A stretch of DNA of 64,000 nucleotides from Kribbella pratensis (GTDB taxonomy: Bacteria > Actinomycetota > Actinomycetes > Propionibacteriales > Kribbellaceae): assembly GCF_004366075.1 (NCBI RefSeq), contig NZ_SODU01000003.1, positions 1,488,001 through 1,552,000 on the forward strand. Direction: 5' to 3'. Below are positions 1 to 7,776 of the stretch, piece after piece. Position 1 is the stretch's first letter; each line of letters opens with the position of its first letter. The position numbers and the translations under genes are program-made. The notes under the pieces are model-generated. The model worked only from the letters and a program-made list of their open reading frames with translations, searched no databases and had not been told where the DNA came from.

Positions 1-819
1 ACCCTGCTGGCCGAGCTGAACCGGGTCCTGAACCACCTGATGTTCCTCGGCTCGTACCCGCTCGAGCTCGGCGCGATCACGCCGGTGTTCTACGCGTTCC
101 GCGAGCGCGAGACGATCCAGGCCGTGATGGAGGAGCTGTCCGGCGGCCGGATGCACTACATGTTCAACCGGGTCGGCGGCCTGAAGGAGGACCTGCCGTA
201 CGGCTGGCTCGGCCGCGCGGCCGCCGCCTCCGCCGCGGTCCGGACCCGGCTGCCCGACATCGAGGAGATCATCCTCGGCAACGAGATCTTCCGCGCCCGC
301 ACGGTCGGCGTCGGCAAGCTCTCCCCCGAACTCGTCGCGCAGTACGGCGTCTCCGGGCCGATCGCCCGCGCCTCCGGGGTCGACGCCGACCTCCGCCGCG
401 ACGAGCCGTACCTGGCATACGGCGAACTGCAGGACGTGCTCCGCGTAGTCACCCGTCCCGAAGGCGACTGCTTCGCCCGGTTCGCCGTACTGCTCGAACA
501 GGTCAAGGTCTCGCTCGACCTGGTCGACGCCTGCCTCGACAAGCTGTCCACGCTGCCGGCCGGCCCGGTCAACGTCCGGCTCCCGAAGATCCTCAAGGTC
601 CCCGAGGGCCAGACCTACGCCTGGACCGAAAGCCCCCTCGGCATCAACGGCTACTACCTGGTGTCCCGCGGCGACAAGACCCCCTGGCGCCTCAAGCTCC
701 GCTCAGCCAGCTTCAACAACATCTCCGCCCTCCCCGCCCTACTCCCCGGCACCATGATCCCCGACATGATCGCCATCCTCGGCAGCATGTTCTTCGTAGT
801 CGGCGACATCGACAAGTAG
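1..819 (+). CDS. nuoD: NADH-quinone oxidoreductase subunit D (5' end outside window)
   Basis: This is the C-terminal part of the 49-kDa subunit of respiratory complex I, which helps form the quinone site in the peripheral arm at the cytoplasmic face of the membrane. The frame is open from base 1 and ends at a TAG at 817-819, so the start lies upstream of the window. The visible product holds the family's conserved ELNRVLNHL...GSYPLELGAITPVFYAFRERE segment, followed by GGRMHYMFNRVGGLKEDLP, YGVSGPIARASG, RRDEPYLAYGEL and the terminal ILGSMFFVVGDIDK. The pattern is closest to the second NuoD type (NuoD2) that I recall from actinomycetes. Only about 272 residues are visible of a protein that is usually close to 400. 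No other nuo gene is in the window, so it may be the last gene of its operon or a stand-alone copy. The family is certain; the paralogue assignment is less so. Confidence 0.93.
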   Translation, partial: TLLAELNRVLNHLMFLGSYPLELGAITPVFYAFRERETIQAVMEELSGGRMHYMFNRVGGLKEDLPYGWLGRAAAASAAVRTRLPDIEEIILGNEIFRARTVGVGKLSPELVAQYGVSGPIARASGVDADLRRDEPYLAYGELQDVLRVVTRPEGDCFARFAVLLEQVKVSLDLVDACLDKLSTLPAGPVNVRLPKILKVPEGQTYAWTESPLGINGYYLVSRGDKTPWRLKLRSASFNNISALPALLPGTMIPDMIAILGSMFFVVGDIDK

Positions 820-826
820 AGGGTGT

Positions 827-868
827 CTGGGAAACAAATGTGCGTCTGGTGACGAATACTTTCCCAGC
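827..868. repeat. 42-bp repeat, copy A, with inverted ends
   Basis: This element matches the one at 1910-1951 at 37 of 42 positions in the same orientation. Its ends are inverted repeats: CTGGGAAA at 827-834 pairs with TTTCCCAG at 860-867, with 25 bases between. It lies 5 bp beyond the stop codon of the minus-strand gene 874-1830, so in that transcript it would be a 3' hairpin. With copy B it brackets that gene completely. It could be a cassette-type recombination site, a REP/MITE-like element or a shared 3' processing signal. Confidence 0.85.
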
Positions 869-873
869 CACGA

Positions 874-1830
874 TCAGCGGACGGGGCAGGACGGGCGGCT
901 GCAGGGGCGCGCGGAGAGGGTGGGGGCCTTGCGACGCATCACTTGCAGGACCTGCACGGCTGCCGCACACGGACGGCTCGTGACGTCGAGCCAGCCGTAA
1001 CGCAAGGTCGTCTCCGACCTCAGGGCTGCACGGTTGTCGCGATCGAGATCTCGCCACCGCTGGTCGGGTGCGAAATGGAAGCGGCCGTCCAACTCGACCA
1101 CCAACTCGTACAGGACGTACGCGACATCCGTGAACTCGTCGTCAACAGCCCGCTGGCGCTGCCCCGACGGTAGGCCGTGAGCTCGCTCGACGTCTCGCAG
1201 GTACCGAAGTTCGAGCAACGAGTGCGTGCCCTGCGCGACGTCCGCGAGGATCGGACGCAGCGCAGCGCCGTAGCGGAGCCGGCGGCCCGCGAGTGCGGCC
1301 AGGATCTGGTCGGGCCTCACCCTGCCGCTCTGGCAAGCCTCCGCGACGACTGCCGCGGCGGCATCCAAGGATCGGGAGATGCCGACGATCTCCAGAACCG
1401 CCTCGGCGGGCCGGCTTCGTGGCGGTCTGACCGCGGCCAGACGTTCCTCCCAGTGCGCGTCCCGGGTGATCACAACATTCGGGCGAGCGCGAACCCGTCG
1501 GCGCCATGGAATCGTCACGTACACCGGACGCCGGTCGTCAGGCCTGATCAGGCCGAACTGTTCCGCGGCCGTGTAGTGACTCCAAGCGGCCTCCGGCCCC
1601 GCGTAGAGCAGCGCCGCCACGAGTTGCTCGTCGTACCCGACGGGACCAGTGTGTGTCACATACACACCAGGATGAATGGTTTGCCAGCGGCGGCTGCGAA
1701 GCCGGCGCCGTACTTCGACGTCGGACACCCCGGCGGCCGACAGTTGCGCACGCGCCACGACGCGATGTTGCTCGTGTATCAGGACCGCGAGGCCCTCGTC
1801 CTCGAGTTGTTGCCGCCACCACCAATCCAC
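874..1830 (-). CDS. AbiEi-like winged-helix protein with C-terminal DUF559 nuclease-like domain
   Basis: The product (about 318 aa) begins with a helix-turn-helix segment (about residues 10-60) of the kind annotated as AbiEi antitoxin-like in actinobacteria, including LSAAGVSDVEVRRRLRSRRW and HPGVYV. The C-terminal third resembles DUF559, a Vsr-like PD-(D/E)xK fold: an early Glu in SLLELRYLR, then FTDVAYVLYELVVELDGRFHF, then RWRDLDRDNRAAL and LRYGWLDV. GTG at 1830 is the first plausible start; the open frame continues upstream without a convincing alternative. Such proteins are common and multicopy in actinobacteria. Their function is unsettled, and no AbiEii-type toxin gene sits beside it. 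The gene occupies exactly the space between two copies of a 42-bp repeat, which suggests it moved as a unit. The protein family call is fairly safe; nuclease activity is inferred from motif spacing. Confidence 0.75.
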   Translation of the reverse strand: MDWWWRQQLEDEGLAVLIHEQHRVVARAQLSAAGVSDVEVRRRLRSRRWQTIHPGVYVTHTGPVGYDEQLVAALLYAGPEAAWSHYTAAEQFGLIRPDDRRPVYVTIPWRRRVRARPNVVITRDAHWEERLAAVRPPRSRPAEAVLEIVGISRSLDAAAAVVAEACQSGRVRPDQILAALAGRRLRYGAALRPILADVAQGTHSLLELRYLRDVERAHGLPSGQRQRAVDDEFTDVAYVLYELVVELDGRFHFAPDQRWRDLDRDNRAALRSETTLRYGWLDVTSRPCAAAVQVLQVMRRKAPTLSARPCSRPSCPVR

Positions 1831-1909
1831 GGCATCAGCGTGACGGATTTCGCCGACCGCCGCAGACCCCCTGTGGACAACTCCGCGCCGGCACAGCGGA
1901 CGGACACCG

Positions 1910-1951
1910 CTGGGAAACAAATGGGCAGGTGGTGACGAATAGTTTCCCAGC
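1910..1951. repeat. 42-bp repeat, copy B, with inverted ends
   Basis: This is the second copy of the element at 827-868, with 5 mismatches in 42. Its arms are a perfect 9-bp inverted repeat, CTGGGAAAC at 1910-1918 and GTTTCCCAG at 1942-1950. It begins 4 bp beyond the stop codon of the minus-strand gene 1956-2726, the same placement that copy A has relative to its own gene. The repeat period, copy start to copy start, is 1083 bp and contains one gene. Confidence 0.85.
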
Positions 1952-1955
1952 TGCC

Positions 1956-2726
1956 TCAGCCGAGAAGTTCCTGGAGGGGTTCGCGGAGGGCGTTCGCGAC
2001 GGCGAAGACGCCTTGGGAGTCGGGGGTGTGGTTGGTGCCGTCCAGGTCCAGGACGGTGACGCCGGCCTCGCGGCAGATTGCTACGCCGGCCATTGTGTCC
2101 CAGGGCTTGTTGGAGAACATGATCAGCGCGTCGAAGTAGCCGTTCGCCGTCCAGGTCAGCGCGGTGGCCGCCGTACCGATCATCCGGACGCGCTGCACGC
2201 GTGGGACCAGCCGCTGGGTCAGCGCCGCTCGATCGACGTTCACCGCCTCGGCGTTCGGCCCGACCGCATAGTCGCCCACGGCAACCAACGCGTTCTCGAG
2301 GTCGGTGCACTGGCTTCCCCGGATCGCCTTCCCGTTGCAGGTCGCGCCCAGTCCCTCGGCGGCGGCGTACGTCGTCCCCAGCGCCGGGTGGTCGATCACA
2401 CCCGCGACGGCGCGGCCCTCGTGGATCAGCCCGAGCGAGATCGCCCACAGCGGCACGCCGTGGATGAAGTTCACCGTCCCGTCGACCGGGTCCAGCACCC
2501 AGCGCGTCCCGTCGGTGGCGCCGCCCTCCTCCTCGCCGAGTACGCCGATCTCCGGCGTCTCCCGCTCGAGGAAGGCCCGCACCTCCCGCTCCACGGCGAA
2601 GTCCACCTCGGAGGCCATGTCCCGGTCGCCCTTGAACGTCAACTCCCCGACCGCACGGCTCTGTGTCACCGCCCGCCCACGCTCGACGGCAGCTCCGGCA
2701 ACTTTCAGCAGCTTCGCGAGATCCAC
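1956..2726 (-). CDS. Inositol monophosphatase / histidinol-phosphatase family protein
   Basis: A 256-aa member of the Mg2+-dependent, Li+-sensitive phosphatase superfamily (FIG/IMPase fold), a cytosolic enzyme that removes phosphate from a small phosphomonoester. The metal-site signatures are present in order: GEEEGG (about residue 66), WVLDPVDGTVNFIHG (about 76-90) and the C-terminal WDTMAGVAICREAG. The length is normal for the family. The substrate cannot be read from the motifs: myo-inositol-1-phosphate (mycothiol or phosphatidylinositol pathways), histidinol phosphate (HisN type) or 3'-phosphoadenosine phosphate are all possible, and no his or ino genes are adjacent. The start is GTG at 2726. 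Copy B of the 42-bp repeat follows the stop codon by 4 bp. Confidence 0.85.
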   Translation of the reverse strand: MDLAKLLKVAGAAVERGRAVTQSRAVGELTFKGDRDMASEVDFAVEREVRAFLERETPEIGVLGEEEGGATDGTRWVLDPVDGTVNFIHGVPLWAISLGLIHEGRAVAGVIDHPALGTTYAAAEGLGATCNGKAIRGSQCTDLENALVAVGDYAVGPNAEAVNVDRAALTQRLVPRVQRVRMIGTAATALTWTANGYFDALIMFSNKPWDTMAGVAICREAGVTVLDLDGTNHTPDSQGVFAVANALREPLQELLG

Positions 2727-2750
2727 ACCTCAGAACCTACGCGACAGCAG

Positions 2751-3146
2751 CTAGGCCGTACCGAGTGATCTCGCCCTTCGACGCCAGGCCGCGGCCGCAG
2801 CGGCGCCTCCGATCACCAGGAGTCCGGCGCCGGCCGCCTGGGCGATCTTGATCGGGCAGCCGCTTGCGCAGTCCGGGATCGGGTACGGCTGGCCGGGGTT
2901 CAGTTCGTGGGTCTCGTCGGCGCCGACGTACGCCTCGTCCGCGGGGAACGGGAAGCCCTCGGGGTTCAGCAGGCGGTACCAGTACAGGTCGTCCCACGCC
3001 TTGCGCCGGCACGTCACATTCACCGACGGAGACTCGTACGGCGACGGCCCCAGCTGCCCGATCGGCAGATGGTCCTCGTTGTAGACCGTGACGTGGCCGT
3101 TCGGATCGTTCATCGTCACAGCCGGGTACCTCGCATCCAGCCCCAT
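2751..3146 (-). CDS. Hypothetical protein with one C-terminal membrane segment
   Basis: A 131-aa product I do not recognise. The first 100 residues are polar and rich in Pro, Tyr and Asp, with three cysteines (VTCRRK and DCASGCP). The C-terminus has one hydrophobic helix, about residues 104-122 (Ala/Gly-rich), then an Arg-rich tail WRRRARS. This suggests a protein anchored by its C-terminus with the basic tail inside and the Cys-containing domain outside, although no N-terminal signal peptide is seen. The ATG at 3146 is the first start; a second Met is at residue 12. It lies 24 bp upstream of the phosphatase gene on the same strand and 21 bp downstream of the next gene, so co-transcription is likely. 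No function is proposed. Confidence 0.6.
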   Translation of the reverse strand: MGLDARYPAVTMNDPNGHVTVYNEDHLPIGQLGPSPYESPSVNVTCRRKAWDDLYWYRLLNPEGFPFPADEAYVGADETHELNPGQPYPIPDCASGCPIKIAQAAGAGLLVIGGAAAAAAWRRRARSLGTA

Positions 3147-3167
3147 GACCGCAGTATGGGGCTGGGA

Positions 3168-3617
3168 TCAGGACGCGGCCAGGCCTCGGAGCTTGAGGTC
3201 GACGACGGTCGGGGCGTCGGCCTGCGAATGCTTGTCGCCGGCGGCCACCACGGTCGCGACCTCCTGGTCGATCTTGTCGAGGCGCTGGTCGATCTTGTCC
3301 AGCCGGCGCTGCATCAGGTCGACGAACTCCGCGTTCTCGACGACCCGGGCGCTGGTGATCCGCGAGTACTCCTGCGCGACCTGCGCGCGCTCGTCGGAGT
3401 GCGCCAGCCGCTCGACCAGCAACTGGTGGCGGAACAGGAAGGCAGCAGCGATCGCGACCAGAACAGCCCCGCCGGCGGCGGCCCGGAGAATCCAGGCATT
3501 CTGCGAGAAGAGCGCGATACTCACGCCCAGGCAGACAACGATCAGCAGACCGTTGGCGACGGTGAGAACTGTGGTCCTGGTTCGACGGCGGCTACCCCTG
3601 GAACCCATGGACCGCAT
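3168..3617 (-). CDS. Hypothetical protein: two membrane helices plus coiled coil
   Basis: A 149-aa product starting at the ATG at 3617, one base after the stop codon of the DUF3180 gene; a second ATG is at 3608. After a very basic N-terminus (RGSRRRTRT) there are two hydrophobic segments, TVANGLLIVVCLGVSIALF and ILRAAAGGAVLVAIAAAFLF. A charged region follows, ending in a heptad-like tract, MQRRLDKIDQRLDKIDQEVATV, which should form a coiled coil on the cytoplasmic side. No family is recognised. Its place at the end of the folate gene row is probably read-through co-transcription rather than a folate role. Confidence 0.6.
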   Translation of the reverse strand: MRSMGSRGSRRRTRTTVLTVANGLLIVVCLGVSIALFSQNAWILRAAAGGAVLVAIAAAFLFRHQLLVERLAHSDERAQVAQEYSRITSARVVENAEFVDLMQRRLDKIDQRLDKIDQEVATVVAAGDKHSQADAPTVVDLKLRGLAAS

Positions 3618-3618
3618 G

Positions 3619-4143
3619 TTAGGGGGTCTTGTCGGGGTCCTCGGGCACACGACACGCACGTTCGAGCAACAATCCGGCCGTGACGACCAGCACTGAGACC
3701 ACGGCCGCGGCACCGGCCATGATCACACGGTTACGAGGCCCGGAGGAGCCCACCGCTTGGAGGAAGCTTAACGCGAACCCTGCGTAAACACCGGCGCACA
3801 ACGCGCCGACAAAGGCGCTCGCCTTCCCGATCATCAACAGGAAGACCGCGCGCGACGGTTCGATCCGTTCCCGCCGTACCTGGACCCGCTGGTGGGTGTT
3901 GCGGGCCGCGGCGAACAGCAGCGCCGCCAGGAACGCCCAGGCGATCAACGTCAGCCAGGACACGGCCGGCGCGACACCGCCGCGGGCCTCGACCGCCTTG
4001 ACCATCGTCAGACCGACGGCGACCCCGAGGACGGCGATCGCGACCAGCAGCCGCCGTGAGGTCGGCCGCACCGAGCCCGGTGGCGGCTCCGGTTTATCGC
4101 CGTTTCGAGGCGCCCGATCGGGCTCGGTACCGCCGGACACCAC
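3619..4143 (-). CDS. DUF3180 family membrane protein
   Basis: About 174 aa with four predicted membrane helices: RRLLVAIAVLGVAVGLTMV, SWLTLIAWAFLAALLFAA, AVFLLMIGKASAFVGALCAGVYAGFALSFL and VIMAGAAAVVSVLVVTAGLLL. This pattern, together with the position directly after folK, fits DUF3180, an uncharacterised actinobacterial family that regularly follows the folB-folK pair. Adjacent GTG codons at 4143 and 4140 touch the folK stop codon (TAG at 4145-4143), which argues for one of them rather than the longer upstream frame, whose extra residues are Arg-rich and unlike the family. The function is unknown; synteny is the main evidence. Confidence 0.8.
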   Translation of the reverse strand: MVSGGTEPDRAPRNGDKPEPPPGSVRPTSRRLLVAIAVLGVAVGLTMVKAVEARGGVAPAVSWLTLIAWAFLAALLFAAARNTHQRVQVRRERIEPSRAVFLLMIGKASAFVGALCAGVYAGFALSFLQAVGSSGPRNRVIMAGAAAVVSVLVVTAGLLLERACRVPEDPDKTP

Positions 4144-4700
4144 TACTGCAGCTCGATGTCGAGCTTGGTCACACCTTCGGTCCCGACCTTGGCGAGCAGC
4201 TCCGCGACCGGACCGTGGCCCGGCAGTACGGCGTCCCGCTCGATGTCGAGCCACGGCGCCAGCACGAACGCACGCTCGTGCGCCCGCGGATGCGGAATCG
4301 TCAGTTCGTCGGTCTCGATCGTCTTCTGCCCGTAGGTGATCAGGTCGACGTCGAGGGTCCGCGGCGCGCCCGGCACGCTGCGCTCCCGGCCGAACGCCTG
4401 CTCGACCGCGTGCGCCCGCTCGAGCAACAGGTCGACGCCCAGTGTGGAGTCGGCGAGCAGGACGACGTTCAGGTACGGACCGGACTCGTCGGGGCCGCCG
4501 ATCGGTTCGGTCTCGTAGACCGGCGAGACATCGACCACCACGACGTCCGGGGTGTCCCGCAGTGCGTCGATCGCGCCCTGCAGGTTGGCCTCACGGTCGC
4601 CGAGATTGCTGCCGAGCGACAGGATCACCTGGCGGATCGGCTTCAGGCCGCCGCTCAGGGTGTCCGCATCGATGACGTGGGGACTAGGGGTCTCAGTCAC
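4143..4700 (-). CDS. folK: 2-amino-4-hydroxy-6-hydroxymethyldihydropteridine diphosphokinase
   Basis: HPPK transfers pyrophosphate from ATP to 6-hydroxymethyl-dihydropterin, the step before FolP in folate synthesis. The 185-aa product has the family core: VILSLGSNLGDREANLQGAI, the substrate loop region SPVYETEPIGGP, YLNVVLLADS, then RTLDVDLITYG with the metal-binding Asp pair and IPHPRAHERAFVLAPW. The GTG start at 4700 overlaps the folB stop codon (GTGA, 4700-4697), so translation is coupled. The N-terminal 25 residues are an unconserved extension. It ends directly at the DUF3180 start. Confidence 0.95.
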   Translation of the reverse strand: MTETPSPHVIDADTLSGGLKPIRQVILSLGSNLGDREANLQGAIDALRDTPDVVVVDVSPVYETEPIGGPDESGPYLNVVLLADSTLGVDLLLERAHAVEQAFGRERSVPGAPRTLDVDLITYGQKTIETDELTIPHPRAHERAFVLAPWLDIERDAVLPGHGPVAELLAKVGTEGVTKLDIELQ

Positions 4701-5086
4701 GAGGATTCTCCGGCTCTGCGCTGCACGGTCAGGACAACGTCGTCGAACGGCACCGAGATCGGCGCCGAGGGTTTGTGGATGGTCACGGCCGTCGCTGTCA
4801 CCCGCTCGTCGGCGAGACAGAGATCGGCGATGCGCTGGGCGAGGGTCTCGATCAGGTCCACCGGGTCGGTCTCGATCGCCTGGTGCACCTGCTCGGCCAC
4901 CACCCCGTAGTTCACGGTGTCGGCCAGGTCGTCGGAAGCCGCAGCGGCCCGGGTGTCCAGCTCCAGCCGGACGTCCACGACGAACTCCTGTCCGTCGGCC
5001 CGCTCGTGATCGAACACCCCGTGGCGCCCGAAACCGCGGATGCCCCGGATCTCGATCACGTCAGGCGGAAGCAAGGGACCACTCAT
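4697..5086 (-). CDS. folB: Dihydroneopterin aldolase
   Basis: A 129-aa FolB that cleaves 7,8-dihydroneopterin to 6-hydroxymethyl-dihydropterin and glycolaldehyde. The signature IEIRGIRGFGRHGVFDHERADGQEFVVDVRLEL is at the N-terminus. NYGVVAEQVHQAIETDPVDLIETLAQRIAD carries the conserved Glu, and VTIHKPSAPI is near the end. I chose the ATG at 5086 because a GGAGG site precedes it by about 5 bases and because it overlaps the upstream stop codon as ATGA; the longer frame has an unconserved Gly-rich N-terminus. It sits in the folP - NTF2-like - folB - folK row. Confidence 0.95.
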   Translation of the reverse strand: MSGPLLPPDVIEIRGIRGFGRHGVFDHERADGQEFVVDVRLELDTRAAAASDDLADTVNYGVVAEQVHQAIETDPVDLIETLAQRIADLCLADERVTATAVTIHKPSAPISVPFDDVVLTVQRRAGESS

Positions 5087-5556
5087 TCCGCCTCCTCCTG
5101 TTGGCCCCCAGACGACAGTACCGGTGAGGCATGGTGGATCCACAACCGCCAGCCGCCAGAAGTTCGGCGGAAAACGTTCGTGGCGAGCGCCTTTCCGCCC
5201 GCGAACCCTTCCTCCGGGGCGCCCTCACCCGACGACAGGACATTCTCCGTACACGTGACGTATGCCACGTCTTCATCCACCCGCACCTGCACGTCGGTGA
5301 GGAAGAACTGGATGTACGGCGTGTTCGCGAAGATCATCGCCCAGGCCCGCATCATCTCGGCGTACCCGTAGATCGCCGCGTTCCCCGGATGGATGCAGAC
5401 CGGATCCGGCTCCGGCAGCCAGACCGCCGCCATCAGATCCAGGTCACCGGCCTCGAACGCGTTGTAGAAGGCAGTGTTGGCATTCAGTACGACGTCCTGC
5501 ACCGGGGCGCTGGGCGGCCGCTTGGGAGTACCGTCCTGCCGCGGTCCGTCCGTCAT
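5083..5556 (-). CDS. Nuclear transport factor 2-like (SnoaL/DUF4440-type) protein
   Basis: A 157-aa product with the small cone-shaped NTF2-like fold pattern: a helix (VVLNANTAFYNAFEAGDLDLMAAVW), then alternating strands ending in TNVFRRTSGGWRLWIHHAS. Homologues with this length and ending sit between folP and folB in actinomycetes. Their role is not established; a folate-pathway link rests on synteny only. ATG at 5556 overlaps the folP stop (ATGA) and the gene's own stop overlaps the folB start (ATGA), so the three are translationally coupled. It may bind a small ligand or act as an unassigned enzyme. Confidence 0.8.
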   Translation of the reverse strand: MTDGPRQDGTPKRPPSAPVQDVVLNANTAFYNAFEAGDLDLMAAVWLPEPDPVCIHPGNAAIYGYAEMMRAWAMIFANTPYIQFFLTDVQVRVDEDVAYVTCTENVLSSGEGAPEEGFAGGKALATNVFRRTSGGWRLWIHHASPVLSSGGQQEEAE

Positions 5557-6416
5557 ACAGTTCCCCATCTCTTAGCCACTCGGACCGCGTCCGCGTTCGG
5601 TGCCACCGCGTGCGCCCGGACACACCAGGCACCCGCGGCGGCGGCCAGGGCGGATACGGCCACGCTCGCGTCGTCTCGTCGTACGGCCGGTCTGGGTTCA
5701 CCGGTCTGCTCGTCGGCGAGCAGCCTACCGAGGAACGTCTTCCGGGACGCACCGATCAGTAACGGTCTTTCCAGTACGGCGAATTCCCGCAACCGGCGCA
5801 GAATCTCCCAGTTGTGGTCCGCCGTCTTCGCGAAACCGAGGCCGGGATCGAGGGCGACCCGGTTCAGCTCGATCCCCGCCTGGCCGATCGCCTCGAGTCG
5901 TTCGCGCAGCTCGGCGATGACCTCGGCCACCACGTCGCCGTACTCCGCCTTGTTCTGCATGTCGACCGAGTGCCCGCGCCAGTGCATGCACAGGTACGGC
6001 GATCCGCGCTCGGCGATCAGCGGGAGCATGTCCGGATCGGCCAGCCCACCGGACACGTCGTTGATCATCGTGGCGCCGGCATCGAGCACGAGCTCGGCGA
6101 CCCGGGACCGCATGGTGTCGACGGAGATGATCGCGCCTTCCGCGGCGAGGGCCTCGACGACCGGGAGCACCCGGCGGATCTCCTCCTCCTGCGACGGCCG
6201 CACGGCCCGCGGACGGGTCGACTCACCACCCACGTCCAGCAGATCGGCGCCCTCGGCCAGCAGCTCGCGGCCGTGCTTGATCGCGGCGCTCGGCTCGAAC
6301 CACTCGCCGCCGTCCGAGAACGAGTCCGGCGTCACGTTCACGACACCCATGACGAGACACCGGTCCATCACCGGCAACCCGTCCACGTGACCCCACGGCT
6401 CAGTTCTCACCCACAC
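5553..6416 (-). CDS. folP: Dihydropteroate synthase
   Basis: A 287-aa TIM-barrel enzyme joining p-aminobenzoate to 6-hydroxymethyl-dihydropterin diphosphate; the sulfonamide target. Conserved stretches appear in order: MGVVNVTPDSFSDGG, LDVGGESTRPRA, ISVDTMRSRVAE, INDVSGG, LDPGLGFAKTADHN, LIGASRKTFLG and a C-terminal VRAHAV. The length is as expected. A second FolP-like (FolP2) form exists in actinomycetes, but the position in the folate row and the intact substrate motifs favour the true enzyme. It ends with TGA overlapping the next ATG. Confidence 0.96.
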   Translation of the reverse strand: MWVRTEPWGHVDGLPVMDRCLVMGVVNVTPDSFSDGGEWFEPSAAIKHGRELLAEGADLLDVGGESTRPRAVRPSQEEEIRRVLPVVEALAAEGAIISVDTMRSRVAELVLDAGATMINDVSGGLADPDMLPLIAERGSPYLCMHWRGHSVDMQNKAEYGDVVAEVIAELRERLEAIGQAGIELNRVALDPGLGFAKTADHNWEILRRLREFAVLERPLLIGASRKTFLGRLLADEQTGEPRPAVRRDDASVAVSALAAAAGAWCVRAHAVAPNADAVRVAKRWGTV

Positions 6417-6488
6417 ACCGTAGTAGCCCCCGCCCCCACCCCAACAACCCGCCGCCGATTTCCCGTGGGCGGGGAAACGGGTGAGTGA

Positions 6489-7640
6489 TCAGTTCGCGAG
6501 GATCAGGCGGGACTTGGTCGACTGGAGTGCCGGGGCGATGGGCTGGGCGTACGACTCGTTGGTCTGGCCGTACTTCTCCAGGCACTGCCCGTCGATCAGC
6601 GCCGCCCCGCTGGTGATGCCCTGGGCGTAGTTCCCGGTCATGCTGGCGCCGCCGGAGTCACCCGACTCGACGCACGCGGTGTGCTGGAACAGCCCGCGGA
6701 CCACGCGGTTGTTCCCGTAGTTGACCGTCACGTTCCGGGCGACGATCCGCCCACAGGTCCACCCGGTGCTCTTGCCTGACTTGCAGAGCGTGGAGCCGAC
6801 GGTGGCGTCCGCGATCCCCTTGACCGCGACGTTCCCGTTGCCCCAGCCCTCGACGTACCCCTGCTGGTCCCAGCCCTCGATCACGCCGACCGACCCGAAG
6901 TCGTGCCCGGGGAAGCTCGAGGTGGACGTGTTGCCGAGGACGTACCCGTTGCGGGAGAACGACGGCTTGCCGGCCGTGCAGTGTCCCGCGGTCAGGAAGA
7001 TCCGGTTGCCCTTGCGGGTCCGGGCGTTGAAGCCGAGCGAGCACACGTACCCGGTGTTCTTGGTGACCTGTACGCCGCCGCGCAGGCTGAAATCGTCCGC
7101 AGTCGTCCGGACCGTCCCCGACACCTGGCGCAGGGTGACCCGCTCGCCGTGCGCGAGCGCGCGGGACAGGAACCGCTCGGTGATCGAGTCGTGCACCCCT
7201 CGCGGCACCGAGACCACGACGGTCCCCGACACCGGGTCGACGTACCAGGACCGCACCTTGCCGGCGCTCGACGAGACGGCCAGCCGGTTCAGCTCGCCCT
7301 GTACGGCGTTCAGCTGCTCGGCGGTGAACTTGACCAGCCGCGGGACCGCGCCGATCCGGCGGACGACAGCGGCCGTCGACAGGTCGGACACCGCGACGAT
7401 CAGCTCGCCGGAATCGTCGTAGTAGCTGCCCACGACACCCGAGTCGGAGCCGAGCTCCGACTCCAGGGTCTCGACGACCAGTGGATCCACGGCCGTCTTC
7501 GCGGCCTGCTTCTGGTGCGCGGTCTGAGGTCCGGTCTTGTTCCGCGTGTCCGCGGTGGCCCAGTTAGCCGCGGCCAGCCCGCCGGCCGTCAGGACGACGA
7601 CCCCGGCAAGTGCGGCGCCGACCCGGAAACGCCCCGACAT
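6489..7640 (-). CDS. Secreted trypsin-like serine protease with propeptide (streptogrisin/alpha-lytic type)
   Basis: A 383-aa preproenzyme. Residues 1-30 form a signal peptide (a Val/Ala-rich core after MSGRFR). A propeptide of about 160 residues follows, with the alternating pattern of the alpha-lytic protease prodomain. The mature S1-family domain starts near residue 185. The catalytic triad is visible: His220 in LTAGHC, Asp247 in GHDFGSV and Ser329 in ESGDSGGA. Cysteines C200/C221, C286/C296 and C323/C354 are placed for disulfides as in streptogrisins. It acts outside the cell, where the propeptide should guide folding and then be removed. It lies between folE and folP, 73 bp from folP, interrupting what is usually a compact folate operon. 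Confidence 0.92.
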   Translation of the reverse strand: MSGRFRVGAALAGVVVLTAGGLAAANWATADTRNKTGPQTAHQKQAAKTAVDPLVVETLESELGSDSGVVGSYYDDSGELIVAVSDLSTAAVVRRIGAVPRLVKFTAEQLNAVQGELNRLAVSSSAGKVRSWYVDPVSGTVVVSVPRGVHDSITERFLSRALAHGERVTLRQVSGTVRTTADDFSLRGGVQVTKNTGYVCSLGFNARTRKGNRIFLTAGHCTAGKPSFSRNGYVLGNTSTSSFPGHDFGSVGVIEGWDQQGYVEGWGNGNVAVKGIADATVGSTLCKSGKSTGWTCGRIVARNVTVNYGNNRVVRGLFQHTACVESGDSGGASMTGNYAQGITSGAALIDGQCLEKYGQTNESYAQPIAPALQSTKSRLILAN

Positions 7641-7776
7641 CCTGTCCTCCTCACACCGGCACCTGGTCCCCGTTGGCCAAGCGCCACTACGGAAAGTAAA
7701 CGCTCAGCGACAGAATGTCCATAGTGCCGGACTCTCAAACTTCAACGAGAACAGCCCTCCCCGAGCTACGGGTGGG

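Noticed and set aside
827..1951. An insertion sequence around the AbiEi-like gene
   Set aside because: There is no transposase or integrase, no terminal target duplication, and the repeats are direct with internal inverted arms, so a classic IS does not fit.
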